Source: a virus
Length of the DNA stretch: 54,769 bases
Direction: 5' to 3' (one strand)
IMG/VR virus record: IMGVR_UViG_3300005532_000251
Coordinates: 1-54,769 of that record
The position numbers and the translations under genes are program-made. This document shows, piece after piece, positions 8,263-15,911 of the stretch. Position 1 is the first letter of the stretch, and every line of letters starts with the position of its first letter. The notes below the pieces were generated by a model that was given only the letters and a program-made list of their open reading frames with translations, did no database searches and was not told the origin of the DNA.

Positions 8263-8617
8263 TGATTTGGGGGCCGTCGAGAAGATCGCAGAGGAAGTTG
8301 CGCGGAAAGCCTGGGATGACGCGGAGCGTCGCGAGCAATGCATCGAGGAGCGAATCCGAGCGGCAGTCGGCGCCCATCTTGAAAGCAATGGATGGCCTGG
8401 CTATGAGATTATCCACGTCTGTAAGCATGTGCTCCCTGATGGAAGGCCAATCTATGTGATCGGTGAGGTGCTTAAAACAACATTCTGGAAAGGACAAGAC
8501 CGCTATCAGAGCATCGAGATCGGCCATGACCTGGTGCTCTCCGATGGCGAAGGCTTTGTTATTTTGCCGAAAGCTGCGATGAGCAGCAAGAGTGAGGACG
8601 CCGATGGACAGCAATAG
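8249..8617 (+). CDS. Hypothetical protein (122 aa)
   Basis: The start at 8249 follows GAGCGAGG inside the end of the previous gene. A charged N-terminal helix (about 8-50) leads to a beta-rich domain (IIHVCKHVLPDGRPIYVIGEVLK, then QSIEIGHDLVLSDGEGFVILP). No motif identifies its role. It overlaps the membrane protein gene that follows, so the three genes are probably translated together. Confidence 0.6.
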   Translation: MSSHDDLGAVEKIAEEVARKAWDDAERREQCIEERIRAAVGAHLESNGWPGYEIIHVCKHVLPDGRPIYVIGEVLKTTFWKGQDRYQSIEIGHDLVLSDGEGFVILPKAAMSSKSEDADGQQ

Positions 8618-9035
8618 CCTGCTCTTTGCCGCACGCGCCTACACCGAGCTGATCGTCGTGCTCTTCGCGATCTGTATTGGCTGGCGCTATGCACAGCGCC
8701 GGAAAGTCCTCACCTGGTGGACGCTGTGGATCGGCGTGATCTTAGTTCTTGCGCTTGGCATTGAGCACATGCCGCCCATACCTCTACGGGGCTACCTTGT
8801 TGGCGCGGCCATCGTCCTTTTCGTGGTCTTTCTTCCCGGCTGGCTACGCGATGGAGGAGAGCGCGATCTGCGCCCGCGCTCCCTGTCCTGGGAGACCGAG
8901 CAGTTCATCGGCTTCATCGTGACAGATCGCGAGCGCGATGGATGCCGCATTATCCAGATCGACCTCGTTGACAATGATGGCAATACTCGCGTCGTCTATC
9001 GATGCGACAAAGAGGAAGCGAGGCCGAAGGAATGA
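8604..9035 (+). CDS. Membrane protein with cytoplasmic C-terminal domain (143 aa)
   Basis: ATG 8604 is preferred over GTG 8592, with GAGGA just upstream. Three hydrophobic segments are apparent: residues 10-28 (LIVVLFAICIGW), 35-50 (WTLWIGVILVLALGI) and 60-78 (LVGAAIVLFVVFLPGWL). A soluble tail of about 60 residues with beta strands follows. Function unknown. Confidence 0.6.
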   Translation: MDSNSLLFAARAYTELIVVLFAICIGWRYAQRRKVLTWWTLWIGVILVLALGIEHMPPIPLRGYLVGAAIVLFVVFLPGWLRDGGERDLRPRSLSWETEQFIGFIVTDRERDGCRIIQIDLVDNDGNTRVVYRCDKEEARPKE

Positions 9036-9208
9036 TGCTTGTCGGCGCAGCAGCGCTCGCACTCTTGCCCAGCGCTGCATTCTTCAGCTATGGCCTGTGG
9101 CGCTATAGTGGTCGCCGTCTTCCCTGGCGCGATCTTGGCTTAGCTCTGCTCTGGGCAGCGTTCGCGGCGATATTTCTCTGGTTCGCAGTGCAGGTCCTTT
9201 TGCATTGA
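9032..9208 (+). CDS. Small two-helix membrane protein (58 aa)
   Basis: ATG 9032 overlaps the previous stop as ATGA. Two hydrophobic helices flank a basic loop (YSGRRLPWRD): residues 3-21 and 33-57. The size and topology fit many phage accessory or holin-like proteins, but it lies far from the lysis genes. The stop codon overlaps the -35 of a promoter at 9205. Confidence 0.5.
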   Translation: MMLVGAAALALLPSAAFFSYGLWRYSGRRLPWRDLGLALLWAAFAAIFLWFAVQVLLH

Positions 9209-9234
9209 CGCGTGGATGGCGCGCGCGGTATACT
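9205..9234 (+). promoter_or_regulatory. Sigma70-type promoter TTGACG-18-TATACT
   Basis: TTGACG (9205-9210) and TATACT (9229-9234) are 18 bp apart. The -10 lies in an imperfect palindrome (GCGCG..TACGCGC), similar to one at 21086-21107, suggesting a shared operator. Transcription would start near 9241, only about 25 bp before a strong terminator, so a short untranslated RNA is expected. Confidence 0.6.
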
Positions 9235-9265
9235 ACGCGCATCCATATCATTTCTCCGTTCTATC

Positions 9266-9316
9266 GCCGAAGCCGCTGCGTCTGCCGGGGGGAGCGCAGC
9301 GGCTTCGGCGTTTTTT
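9266..9316 (+). terminator. Rho-independent terminator, perfect 15-bp stem
   Basis: GCCGAAGCCGCTGCG (9266-9280) pairs perfectly with 9295-9309 across a 14-base loop, followed by GTTTTTT. It closes the left operon and the short transcript from 9205. Confidence 0.92.
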
Positions 9317-9344
9317 ATGGTTGGACATCGAGGAGCGATGCTCC

Positions 9345-9374
9345 TCGACAAGAGGCAACACCATCTGCTATACT
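9345..9374 (+). promoter_or_regulatory. Promoter of the XRE regulator gene
   Basis: TCGACA (9345-9350) and TATACT (9369-9374) have an 18-bp spacer. The start would be near 9381, about 60 bp before the regulator ATG. A palindrome CGAGGAGC/GCTCCTCG (about 9329-9347) overlaps the -35 and is a candidate operator, perhaps for autoregulation. Confidence 0.65.
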
Positions 9375-9439
9375 TTCATTGATAAAAATGAATGAACCGT
9401 CTTCCAGGCAAGCAGAGTTGTTGCGGAGGGAGCGATAAC

Positions 9440-10804
9440 ATGGAACGGGCACAGTTATCAGCAGCACGGCACAAAAAGCACTGGTCTCTCGACGAGGCAG
9501 CCGCAGAGATCGGCATTGACCGCTCAACGCTCCTGCGTTGGGAGAAAGGGAGGACATCACCTCAGCCGATGCATATTCGCAAGCTCTGCGAGGTCTATGG
9601 GAAATCTGCGCATGAATTGGACCTGGAGGACGAACCCCCTCCGGTGCATCATATCCAGGGCGATATCGGAGACAATGAGGTCATCGCCGAATTCTCGCGC
9701 CAAGATCTTACCATGCGTCTCCTACAGATTGCCTGGAATTGGTCTGCACGCACTGCCCGATATCAAGACCTCCAGCGACTGATCGTCCTGGAGGTGGAGG
9801 GTAGCGATATGTCTGATGACCTCATCAGCCGGCGCGATGCACTGCGACGCCTGGCGCTGTTCCCCGTCGAGTTTTGTAGTCTTTCGGCGCTTATCCCTGT
9901 ACTCTCACGTCCCACCGAGGAGATCCTGACCTCCTGCGCAGCAGGCATTACTGCCTGCTGGGAATTGCGCAAGGGTCACGATCTCGCCTTTGCAGGCGAA
10001 GTCATTGAGAGATATCTGCCTACCTTGCAAGCTCTCTCTCAGCAAGGATCAAGCCACAACAGAACCGAGGCGGCGCATTTGCTCACCCAGGCGCTGCTCC
10101 TCAAGTCTATCCTGGCCCGGCATCTTGCTGGCTCGGCGCAGGCACTGCATTACGCAAAGCAAGCAGCCATGATCGCGCATCAGGCACATGACTCAGTATT
10201 GGAGATCGTCGTTGCCAGGAATGTCGCAACGGTCTACGATTCAATGCAGGATGTGCGGCCCTGGCGCGATGCGGCAGAGCGCACCGTGATGCTTGTCACA
10301 AACGCCTCGCACGTCCCTCCGGCCATTGCCAGCACCGCATATATCGGCCTGGCGAATGCCCTGTCCTATACGGGAGAGAAGCAAGATGCGCTCTCAGCGC
10401 TCAAAAAAGCAAAGGCGCTCTTTTTTGCCCAGGACCCCGGCGCGACACTTCCGATCTTCGCTGACTATGGCTGGGCAAATGTCCTTCTCAATGAAGGACA
10501 TGTCTACTACCATCTCGGCGATCCTGCGCCTTCCATTGCCGCCCTCGATCAATTACAGGAAGAGCGTGCCGCCAACGCCACCTGGAAAGCACAAGCCTAT
10601 ACCGAGCAGACCCTGGCCGAACTGATGCATCCTTCGCGTGATATGGAGTATGCCATTGATCGCTGGATAAAAGGAGCGCAGATCGCGCGCCAACTTTCCA
10701 GTCAGCAGCGTCGCCGTGAGAGTCTTTCGGCGCTCGTTGCTATGCAGTCTGCCTGGCCGGGTGAACGACGCATAGCTGAGCTTCGCGAGCACATCGTGCG
10801 CTGA
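9440..10804 (+). CDS. XRE-family regulator with TPR-like C-terminal region (454 aa)
   Basis: ATG 9440 is chosen for its GGAGGG site. Residues 5-60 form an XRE/Cro helix-turn-helix (WSLDEAAAEIGIDRSTLLRWEKGRTSPQP). The remaining ~390 residues are helical, with paired-helix repeats (QALHYAKQAAMIAHQA, KQDALSALKKAKALFF, APSIAALDQLQEERA) typical of TPR sensor domains. Proteins of this length and plan are numerous in Ktedonobacteria. It has its own promoter and is closed by a palindromic terminator, so it is an autonomous regulatory unit and a candidate lysogeny repressor or quorum-type regulator; the ligand is unknown. Confidence 0.85.
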   Translation: MERAQLSAARHKKHWSLDEAAAEIGIDRSTLLRWEKGRTSPQPMHIRKLCEVYGKSAHELDLEDEPPPVHHIQGDIGDNEVIAEFSRQDLTMRLLQIAWNWSARTARYQDLQRLIVLEVEGSDMSDDLISRRDALRRLALFPVEFCSLSALIPVLSRPTEEILTSCAAGITACWELRKGHDLAFAGEVIERYLPTLQALSQQGSSHNRTEAAHLLTQALLLKSILARHLAGSAQALHYAKQAAMIAHQAHDSVLEIVVARNVATVYDSMQDVRPWRDAAERTVMLVTNASHVPPAIASTAYIGLANALSYTGEKQDALSALKKAKALFFAQDPGATLPIFADYGWANVLLNEGHVYYHLGDPAPSIAALDQLQEERAANATWKAQAYTEQTLAELMHPSRDMEYAIDRWIKGAQIARQLSSQQRRRESLSALVAMQSAWPGERRIAELREHIVR

Positions 10805-10819
10805 AATTCGTTGATATCA

Positions 10820-10852
10820 GAGCATGTGAGGCGCCTCACATGCTCTTTCTTT
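10820..10852 (+). terminator. Perfect 26-bp palindrome with T-rich tail
   Basis: GAGCATGTGAGGC (10820-10832) is directly followed by its exact reverse complement (10833-10845), then TTTCTTT. It lies 16 bp after the regulator stop and acts most simply as its terminator, though a loop-free palindrome this long could also be a dimer-binding site. Confidence 0.75.
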
Positions 10853-10864
10853 AACGATATCACC

Positions 10865-11173
10865 ATGCGCGCACTGTTGGAAGGCGCCGGAATTATACCA
10901 GAAAAAGCGCACCCCGCGCATTTTCGGGCTAGCATCATGAAAGCGCTAGAAGACTTGACGAAGCAAAGAGGGGATAAGCCGCCGGTTGTGGGTAGCTACT
11001 GGCGCGTAGTGGATAGCTCACCAGACTGCGAAGAGAGAGAGAAGGCAGTACGTGAGCAGGCGTATGGATGGCTGGATTTGTGGCTTGAACAAGAGTGGAA
11101 TTTTGCGCCGCCAGAGTCGGTGCTAAAGCAATATCGGAAAATGCTTAGAGAGGCGCCAGAGCAGGGATCATAA
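10865..11173 (+). CDS. Hypothetical protein (102 aa)
   Basis: The reading frame extends upstream to a TTG at 10811, but that would place the start inside the regulator terminator, so ATG 10865 is preferred. No clear ribosome site is seen. The protein is helical and charged, with Trp-rich segments (VVGSYWRVVDS, YGWLDLWLEQEWNF). Function unknown. Confidence 0.45.
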   Translation: MRALLEGAGIIPEKAHPAHFRASIMKALEDLTKQRGDKPPVVGSYWRVVDSSPDCEEREKAVREQAYGWLDLWLEQEWNFAPPESVLKQYRKMLREAPEQGS

Positions 11174-11197
11174 GCCTGTAATCTTGTCCTGATAAGT

Positions 11198-11260
11198 CCA
11201 GAATGAAACGCGCAAATTCCAGAATGAAACGCGCAAATTCCAGAATGAAACGCGCAAATT
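11198..11260 (+). repeat. Three perfect tandem 21-bp iterons
   Basis: The unit begins CCAGAATGAA and ends GCGCAAATT. Identical copies occupy 11198-11218, 11219-11239 and 11240-11260. The two-helical-turn period and adjacent A+T-rich inverted repeat (ATTTAAC/GTTAAAT, 11284-11300) are typical of plasmid replication or copy-control iterons. The same core recurs inverted at 36849-36879 and singly at 28324-28344. Confidence 0.9.
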
Positions 11261-11460
11261 GAGCGAGAAAGGGGGGGTAATAAATTTAACGAAGTTAAAT
11301 GTGCACTCGCGCCGCTTGCTACGCGCGGCGCGGCGCGCTATGCTGCGGAAGGGCTACCTGCTGAGGCAGGCAAAGAAATTTTACCCCGCGCCTGCAAGAA
11401 GCGCATCAGGCGCGGGGGCTGTAACCAATAAGCGGTACGGGTATACCGCTTAGAAAAGGA
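11261..11460. other. Structured non-coding stretch downstream of the iterons
   Basis: It holds an inverted repeat ATTTAAC-GAA-GTTAAAT (11284-11300), an 11-bp perfect hairpin CCCCGCGCCTG/CAGGCGCGGGG (11384-11394 with 11407-11417) and an inverted repeat AAGCGGTA/TACCGCTT just before the next ribosome site. With the iterons it would make a plausible replication origin. A short ORF (TTG 11259 to 11453, very basic) crosses it but is probably not real. Confidence 0.45.
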
Positions 11461-11469
11461 GTAACGCCA

Positions 11470-12054
11470 ATGGTTGACAATTCTACTCCTCATTCTGAGG
11501 ATACCACAATCGCGCAACTGACGGCCAGCCTGGAATATGCCAATAAGCTTTTGAGCAGTATTGAGGGCATGCAGAACACGCTGGCGAATGCCAAGCGGCG
11601 CCATGATGGCGGCTTAGAGGCCGATCTGACGAAGGCGCTAGAGGCTGCGCAGAAATCGCTCTCTGATATAGAGCGTCAGGTAAGCACCTTTCCAGGCCGG
11701 CGCGGCGCGCTCAATGTTACCGATGTGTCCGGGTGTCTTATAAGCAAGCAGACATGCAACAAGATGCGCACACTATGCATCATGCCCCGTCTCTGCTTGA
11801 TCTGTTCCCCTCATCTGCAATCATCTGCCTGCACTTCATCGGCTATACTGATCTGTGGCGCTGCCCTTTATGGGCAGGGCTGGCGCGGCGATGACCGCCC
11901 GTTCTCGTCGCCGCGTCCCAGTAGTCGCAGCGCCGCGCGGCATATGGACCGTCACGCGCAGCGATGTGGCCGCCCAGGCAGCGATGCGCGCTCCGTTTCT
12001 GTGTTTCCAGAGTGCGCGCATGGGGATCGCTGCCTCTCTTTGATCGTGTTGTGA
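11470..12054 (+). CDS. Coiled-coil protein with doubtful C-terminal half
   Basis: AAGGAG precedes ATG 11470. Residues 1-80 are convincing: acidic helices with heptad spacing (TIAQLTASLEYANKLLSSIEGMQ, ADLTKALEAAQKSLSDIERQV). After about residue 85 the composition changes to Cys/Ser/Arg-rich sequence unlike the neighbours, as if the true frame were lost. A -1 or +1 frameshift, or a spurious extension over non-coding DNA, would explain it. A short alternative frame near 11757 encodes a Met-Gln-Gln-Asp start. The N-terminal part is reliable only. Confidence 0.45.
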   Translation: MVDNSTPHSEDTTIAQLTASLEYANKLLSSIEGMQNTLANAKRRHDGGLEADLTKALEAAQKSLSDIERQVSTFPGRRGALNVTDVSGCLISKQTCNKMRTLCIMPRLCLICSPHLQSSACTSSAILICGAALYGQGWRGDDRPFSSPRPSSRSAARHMDRHAQRCGRPGSDARSVSVFPECAHGDRCLSLIVL

Positions 12055-12075
12055 GTGCAAGGAGCATGATATGGT

Positions 12076-12315
12076 ATGGAAGAGTTACTCGATTACAGTA
12101 ACGAACTTGGCTGGCATTATTTCAAAGATGGCATGCTCTGTCTGCGCATGACAGACGCTGTGTTTCAGCGCCATGTCGAGGCGTATTTGAAACAGCAAGG
12201 GATCACGGAACCGACACAGGAGCAACGGATAGCAGCCAGGCAACATTGCCGGCGCGTGGCGTTCTGGGAAGGGTGTAGCGATCCAGAGGTAAAGCGGCGT
12301 ATACTCAAGAAATAA
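12076..12315 (+). CDS. Hypothetical protein (79 aa)
   Basis: An AAGGAG site lies about 13 bases before ATG 12076. It is a small mixed protein with two helices (DAVFQRHVEAYLKQQG, QRIAARQHCRRVAFWEG) and a basic end. No family recognised. The next gene follows after 28 bp. Confidence 0.55.
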   Translation: MEELLDYSNELGWHYFKDGMLCLRMTDAVFQRHVEAYLKQQGITEPTQEQRIAARQHCRRVAFWEGCSDPEVKRRILKK

Positions 12316-12343
12316 CTCAGCTTCTTTAAGGGGGTATCCTGGA

Positions 12344-12574
12344 ATGGCTATGAATCACAGCGAAGTGGCGCGCATCCGTGCGGCCATTGAGGCGGAATGC
12401 GAGGGCATGCGGCGCGGGCTTTCGGGCTATGCGATCACGGCCCAGCATCGGTTTATCAATGCGCGCTATGATCGCCTGGGAGAGTTACAAGACAAGCTCG
12501 CGGCGCACGTTGGAGAGCATGAGGCGACCAGGCAGGTCGTTGACCTCTACATCAAGGCGGTGGATGGCGATTGA
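12344..12574 (+). CDS. Hypothetical helical protein (76 aa)
   Basis: AAGGGGGT precedes the ATG. The whole chain is amphipathic helix (SEVARIRAAIEAECEGMRRGL, RLGELQDKLAAHVGEHEATRQVV), resembling small phage or plasmid accessory proteins. A strong terminator follows 20 bp after the stop, closing this operon. Confidence 0.6.
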   Translation: MAMNHSEVARIRAAIEAECEGMRRGLSGYAITAQHRFINARYDRLGELQDKLAAHVGEHEATRQVVDLYIKAVDGD

Positions 12575-12593
12575 GGTTCAAGGATTTCGCAGT

Positions 12594-12630
12594 ACTCCCC
12601 TGCTTCCAAAGAGAAGCAGGGGAGTTTTAT
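12594..12630 (+). terminator. Terminator with perfect 13-bp stem
   Basis: ACTCCCCTGCTTC (12594-12606) pairs with 12613-12625, followed by TTTAT. A second 9-bp hairpin ATCTCATGG/CCATGAGAT follows directly (12629-12656). Confidence 0.9.
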
Positions 12631-12689
12631 CTCATGGTTCAGAAACACCATGAGATTTGATGAAAATCTCAGAAATAGAGCGAAACCCC

Positions 12690-12718
12690 TTGACAAACCA
12701 CAAACCATCGTGTATCAT
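12690..12718 (+). promoter_or_regulatory. Consensus promoter TTGACA-17-TATCAT
   Basis: TTGACA (12690-12695) and TATCAT (12713-12718) are 17 bp apart. The predicted start near 12725 lies immediately before the terminator-like hairpin at 12732. Confidence 0.75.
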
Positions 12719-12731
12719 TAGTGTAATTAAC

Positions 12732-12766
12732 GAGGCATAGATCCCGGAGGACTATGCCTTTTTTTG
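12732..12766 (+). terminator. Leader terminator/attenuator directly after a promoter
   Basis: AGGCATAG (12733-12740) pairs with CTATGCCT (12752-12759), followed by a run of T. The transcript from 12690 would be about 40 nt unless read through into the gene at 12815. The loop contains GGAGG, so attenuation by ribosome or protein binding is possible; a tiny RNA is the alternative. Confidence 0.75.
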
Positions 12767-12814
12767 TTTTTAGCTGAGTTTTTCTACGACCTCACTGTGA
12801 AAGGCGGGGCCTCC

Positions 12815-13045
12815 ATGACCTCTCTTGAATCGTCTGCTGTTTCTTCACCGTCAATCATGGAGGCGCTGCGTCAGTTCAGCGGCTTCTGTGGTATCTCCTT
12901 GCAATTCGCTGTCGATCTTGCTGACGATCTCAAGCGGCTGGTCGCAGAAAAAGCGTATGCTGAACTGCACATTGAGATCAAGGCTGGCCGCGTCTTTCGG
13001 TGTGGTCTCATGGAGACAAAGCAGTACAGCGATACCGCGCTGTGA
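12815..13045 (+). CDS. Hypothetical protein (76 aa)
   Basis: ATG 12815 follows GGCGGGG; the longer frame would begin inside the leader terminator. Residues 10-55 form helices (SIMEALRQFSGFCGISLQFAVDLADDLKRLV), then strands (LHIEIKAGRVFRCGL). Expression probably depends on read-through of the leader hairpin. Confidence 0.5.
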   Translation: MTSLESSAVSSPSIMEALRQFSGFCGISLQFAVDLADDLKRLVAEKAYAELHIEIKAGRVFRCGLMETKQYSDTAL

Positions 13046-13097
13046 GTGATTCCTATAGCCTGTCCACTATTTCCGATGAAAACTGGAGGAAACCCTG

Positions 13098-13553
13098 ATG
13101 TGTGGTTTATGCGGGAATCCACTGGCTCTTCATTTCAGTACTGGGAGCAGCCCACTCTCACCCTCGCCCGCTCCGTCTCTTTCTACGCCACAAGGCATCG
13201 CGGCGGCTATCGGCGCACTCGATAAAAGCGCTGACATTACGCCGATTGCAGAGAAGGTCAAGCAGTGTGAGGCAGAGCACAAGAGTCGCATTGAAAAAGA
13301 CCTCGCTGGCCTGGCTGACCTGGAACTGCTTGGTGGCGCGAAGGGCCGCCGCTTTGTCCTTGCGTACTGGTATGAAAATGCCGCCCATATGACGCAGGGC
13401 ATTGAATATCCCAAGAGGGCATCGATCTACACGGTCTTCATCCTGGAAGCAAGATATCCGCTCCGTAGCGAGTGCTCTTCGATGGAAGATCTATGCAAGC
13501 GCCTTAATGAGCACAAGATTCCCTATCACATCGCTTACTTCGATAACAAATAG
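13098..13553 (+). CDS. Hypothetical protein with N-terminal CxxC (151 aa)
   Basis: GGAGGAAA precedes the ATG. The protein starts MCGLCGNPLALH, a possible half zinc site. A Ser/Pro linker and a helical plus beta domain follow (about 45-151; RRFVLAYWYENAAHM, ASIYTVFILEARYPL). It lies 11 bp before the terminase small subunit gene and may be packaging-associated, but no family is recognised. Confidence 0.55.
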   Translation: MCGLCGNPLALHFSTGSSPLSPSPAPSLSTPQGIAAAIGALDKSADITPIAEKVKQCEAEHKSRIEKDLAGLADLELLGGAKGRRFVLAYWYENAAHMTQGIEYPKRASIYTVFILEARYPLRSECSSMEDLCKRLNEHKIPYHIAYFDNK

Positions 13554-13564
13554 CCTGGAGAGCC

Positions 13565-14119
13565 ATGAATGCCGATGAGCAGCCCTGGGAACGACGAGCA
13601 GGTGAAAGTAATCTCTGGTATGATCGCTTTTGCCGCTACGTTCAGATGGGCGCGGCGCGCTCTGTGCGCGCGGTTTACAATGCTGAGAAAAATCATCCAC
13701 AAAGTAAACCGACGCCCTCTGCATGGACAGAAGCTGCGCATCGCTACGACTGGCGTGCTCGCGCCGAAGCCTACGATACCTGGTGGCGCGCGGTGCAGTT
13801 CGCGACAGGCAACGCGCAGGACACGGAGCGGATCAAGAAGCTCGATGCGCTTACGGAGCGCATGTACAGCCGTCTCATGGCAGACATCGACCAGGTGCCC
13901 GTCAACGAGAAATTCCTTGAACGCTTCGCCCAGGTCGTTGATCTCCTCGCAAAACACACCGGCGGCTATGCGCCACAGCGCGTCGAGCACACCGGCAAAG
14001 ACGGCAAAGCTATCGAGGTCAGCGAGGAGCGCAAAGTCGATGTCATCTTTTATCTGCCTGAAACAGAGCACATCGAGGAGAGCACTGATCGCGCAGAAGA
14101 TCAAGGCGGCGCTGTATAA
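13565..14119 (+). CDS. terS: Phage terminase small subunit (184 aa)
   Basis: Residues 14-75 (WYDRFCRYVQMG.ARSVRAVY, AWTEAAHRYDWRARAEAYD) match the helix-turn-helix plan of small terminase subunits: a putative DNA-recognition helix pair followed by a basic W-R-A-R-AEAYD segment. The C-terminal half is helical and acidic, as expected for an oligomerisation and TerL-contact region. The large subunit starts 156 bp downstream. TerS recognises the packaging site on phage DNA and loads the motor. GGAG lies before the ATG. Confidence 0.75.
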   Translation: MNADEQPWERRAGESNLWYDRFCRYVQMGAARSVRAVYNAEKNHPQSKPTPSAWTEAAHRYDWRARAEAYDTWWRAVQFATGNAQDTERIKKLDALTERMYSRLMADIDQVPVNEKFLERFAQVVDLLAKHTGGYAPQRVEHTGKDGKAIEVSEERKVDVIFYLPETEHIEESTDRAEDQGGAV

Positions 14120-14201
14120 CATCGCACTCGCTCTGGCTGTCATCCTGCTCTTTGTGCTGATCGGTGTTGTATTGGTGCTCAGGGCTACACCGATGCCGTA
14201 G
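14040..14201 (+). CDS. Possible small single-span membrane protein (53 aa)
   Basis: In a frame overlapping the end of terS, ATG 14040 follows GAGGAG by ten bases. The product has a basic N-terminus and one long hydrophobic helix (NIALALAVILLFVLIGVVLVL) before a short tail. It fills the gap before terL. It could be spurious, but a hydrophobic run of this length in random sequence is unusual. Confidence 0.4.
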   Translation: MSSFICLKQSTSRRALIAQKIKAALYNIALALAVILLFVLIGVVLVLRATPMP

Positions 14202-14274
14202 CGCCGGGCTCTATGAATCACTCAGCCATAATTTCGTACACATAGAATTCCTTGTAGCATCCTGAGATCCCCGC

Positions 14275-15723
14275 ATGACCTTCGCCGCTCGCAGCATTCC
14301 ACGGCCCGTCGAGGCCCTGGTCAGGGAACAGCAGAGCTTAGGCGTTGAGGTCATCGGGCCGCAGCGGGGGCCGCAGGAGCGATTCTTAGCCAGCCCTGCA
14401 AAGGTGGCAGTCTTTGGTGGCGGCGCCGGTGGCGGAAAATCGGTGTCACTGCTCCTCGATGCTTTGCGCTATGCGGCATTGGAGCCGCGCCCAGGATATC
14501 GGGCGGTGCTCTTTCGCCGCGTCATGCCGCAGATTACGCAGCCCGGCGGTCTCTGGGATGAGTCGCAGCGATTCTATGCAGAGGCCGGCGGCCATGCCAA
14601 CCAGAGCCGCTATGAGTGGCGCTGGCCCAAATTTGACACAAAGATCAAACTGGCCTCGATGCAATACGAAGCAGACCGCTTCGCCTGGCAAGGCAGCCAG
14701 CTTGCTTTTATCGGTTTCGACGAACTCACCCATTATACATCTGAGCAATTCTTTTACCTGTTTTCCAGGCTGCGCACAACCAGCGGCGCACCGGCGCGCA
14801 TCAGGGCAACGACGAATCCCGACGCAGACTCATGGGTCAAATCGTTCCTTGCCCCCTGGGTCGATGCGACCTATGAGCATCCGGCGCGCTCCGGGGAGAT
14901 TCGCTGGTTTATCAGAGATGGCGGCGCGATCCATTGGCTTGCCCCTGGCAAGCGACACCCCGACGGGGTATCCGTTACCTTCATCGCCGCCAGCATCTTC
15001 GACAATCCAGCGCTTCTCAACGCTGATCCATCGTATCTCTCATCGCTCAAAGCCCTGCCGCTCGTCGAGCGACAGCGCCTGCTCTATGGCGACTGGAATG
15101 CCAGGAACACCGGCAGCCTCTTTAAGCGTCACTGGTTCCCGCTGCTCGAAGCGGCGCCGGCGACAGACGACATCGCGCGCGCTGTGCGCTACTGGGACTT
15201 AGCCGCGACAGAGCCTTCAGAGAGCAGCCCAGATCCTGACTGGACCGTCGGCATCAAGGTGGCGCGCACAAAGGATGATCGCTATGTCGTCCTCGATATG
15301 CGCCGTGAGCGCACGACGCCGGCGAACGTCGAGGCGCTGGTGCGCAGAACGGCAGAGCAAGACGGCCATGATGTCGCCGTATTCATCGAGCAAGAGCCTG
15401 GTAGCTCAGGGAAAACGCTGATCGACTACTACCGGCGCAAAGTCCTCGCTGGCTTCGTCTTCACTGGCATCAAGACCACCGGCGACAAAGTATCGCGGGC
15501 GCAGCCAGTGTCGTCGCAAGCGCAGGGCCAGAACATCGCACTGCTGCGAGCGCATTGGAATGATGCGCTGCTCAGCGAGCTTGAAGCGTTTCCAACAGAA
15601 GGCGTCCACGATGACGCCGCAGACGCTCTTTCTGGGGCAATGGAACAATTATTCTCACGGAGCGCTGAAGGCCATGTGGCCTGGACGAAGAGATATCTGG
15701 AAGCGAGGCAAGGCAAGCCATGA
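14275..15723 (+). CDS. terL: Phage terminase large subunit (482 aa)
   Basis: This is the ATP-driven DNA packaging motor and headful/site nuclease. Walker A GGGAGGGKS lies at 48-56, Walker B FIGFDE at 145-150 and coupling motif ATTNP at about 179-183. The RNase H-like nuclease domain shows acidic residues in RYWDLA (D308), FIEQEPGSSG (E372) and HDDAADALSGA (D446/D447/D450). Length and motif order fit a complete protein. No strong ribosome site is visible before ATG 14275. It works with the TerS and portal products. Confidence 0.95.
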   Translation: MTFAARSIPRPVEALVREQQSLGVEVIGPQRGPQERFLASPAKVAVFGGGAGGGKSVSLLLDALRYAALEPRPGYRAVLFRRVMPQITQPGGLWDESQRFYAEAGGHANQSRYEWRWPKFDTKIKLASMQYEADRFAWQGSQLAFIGFDELTHYTSEQFFYLFSRLRTTSGAPARIRATTNPDADSWVKSFLAPWVDATYEHPARSGEIRWFIRDGGAIHWLAPGKRHPDGVSVTFIAASIFDNPALLNADPSYLSSLKALPLVERQRLLYGDWNARNTGSLFKRHWFPLLEAAPATDDIARAVRYWDLAATEPSESSPDPDWTVGIKVARTKDDRYVVLDMRRERTTPANVEALVRRTAEQDGHDVAVFIEQEPGSSGKTLIDYYRRKVLAGFVFTGIKTTGDKVSRAQPVSSQAQGQNIALLRAHWNDALLSELEAFPTEGVHDDAADALSGAMEQLFSRSAEGHVAWTKRYLEARQGKP

Positions 15724-15911
15724 CAGGCGGCAGGCGCTATCCATTCACGCATAGCAAGCAGAATGAGATCCGCACCTATGGCCTGCGCTATCACGCTGGA
15801 GGCTGGATTTACTTCGAGTATCAGCGCCGGCGCATTCGTCGCATATGGCGTAAGCGCGCCAGACGCGAGGCGAAACGCTCTCTAGAGGAGCAATGCTATG
15901 CCGGGCGATGA
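15720..15911 (+). CDS. Small basic protein (63 aa)
   Basis: ATG overlaps the terL stop (ATGA). The C-terminal half is strongly basic (YQRRRIRRIWRKRARREAKR), suggesting nucleic-acid binding. The coupling to terL hints at a packaging accessory role; unrecognised. Confidence 0.5.
   Translation: MTGGRRYPFTHSKQNEIRTYGLRYHAGGWIYFEYQRRRIRRIWRKRARREAKRSLEEQCYAGR

Noticed and set aside
11198-11260. A short CRISPR array.
   Set aside because: The units are contiguous 21-mers without spacers; this fits iterons.
11259-11453. A 64-aa very basic ORF from TTG 11259.
   Set aside because: It begins inside the last iteron and crosses three inverted repeats; no coding signal beyond length.
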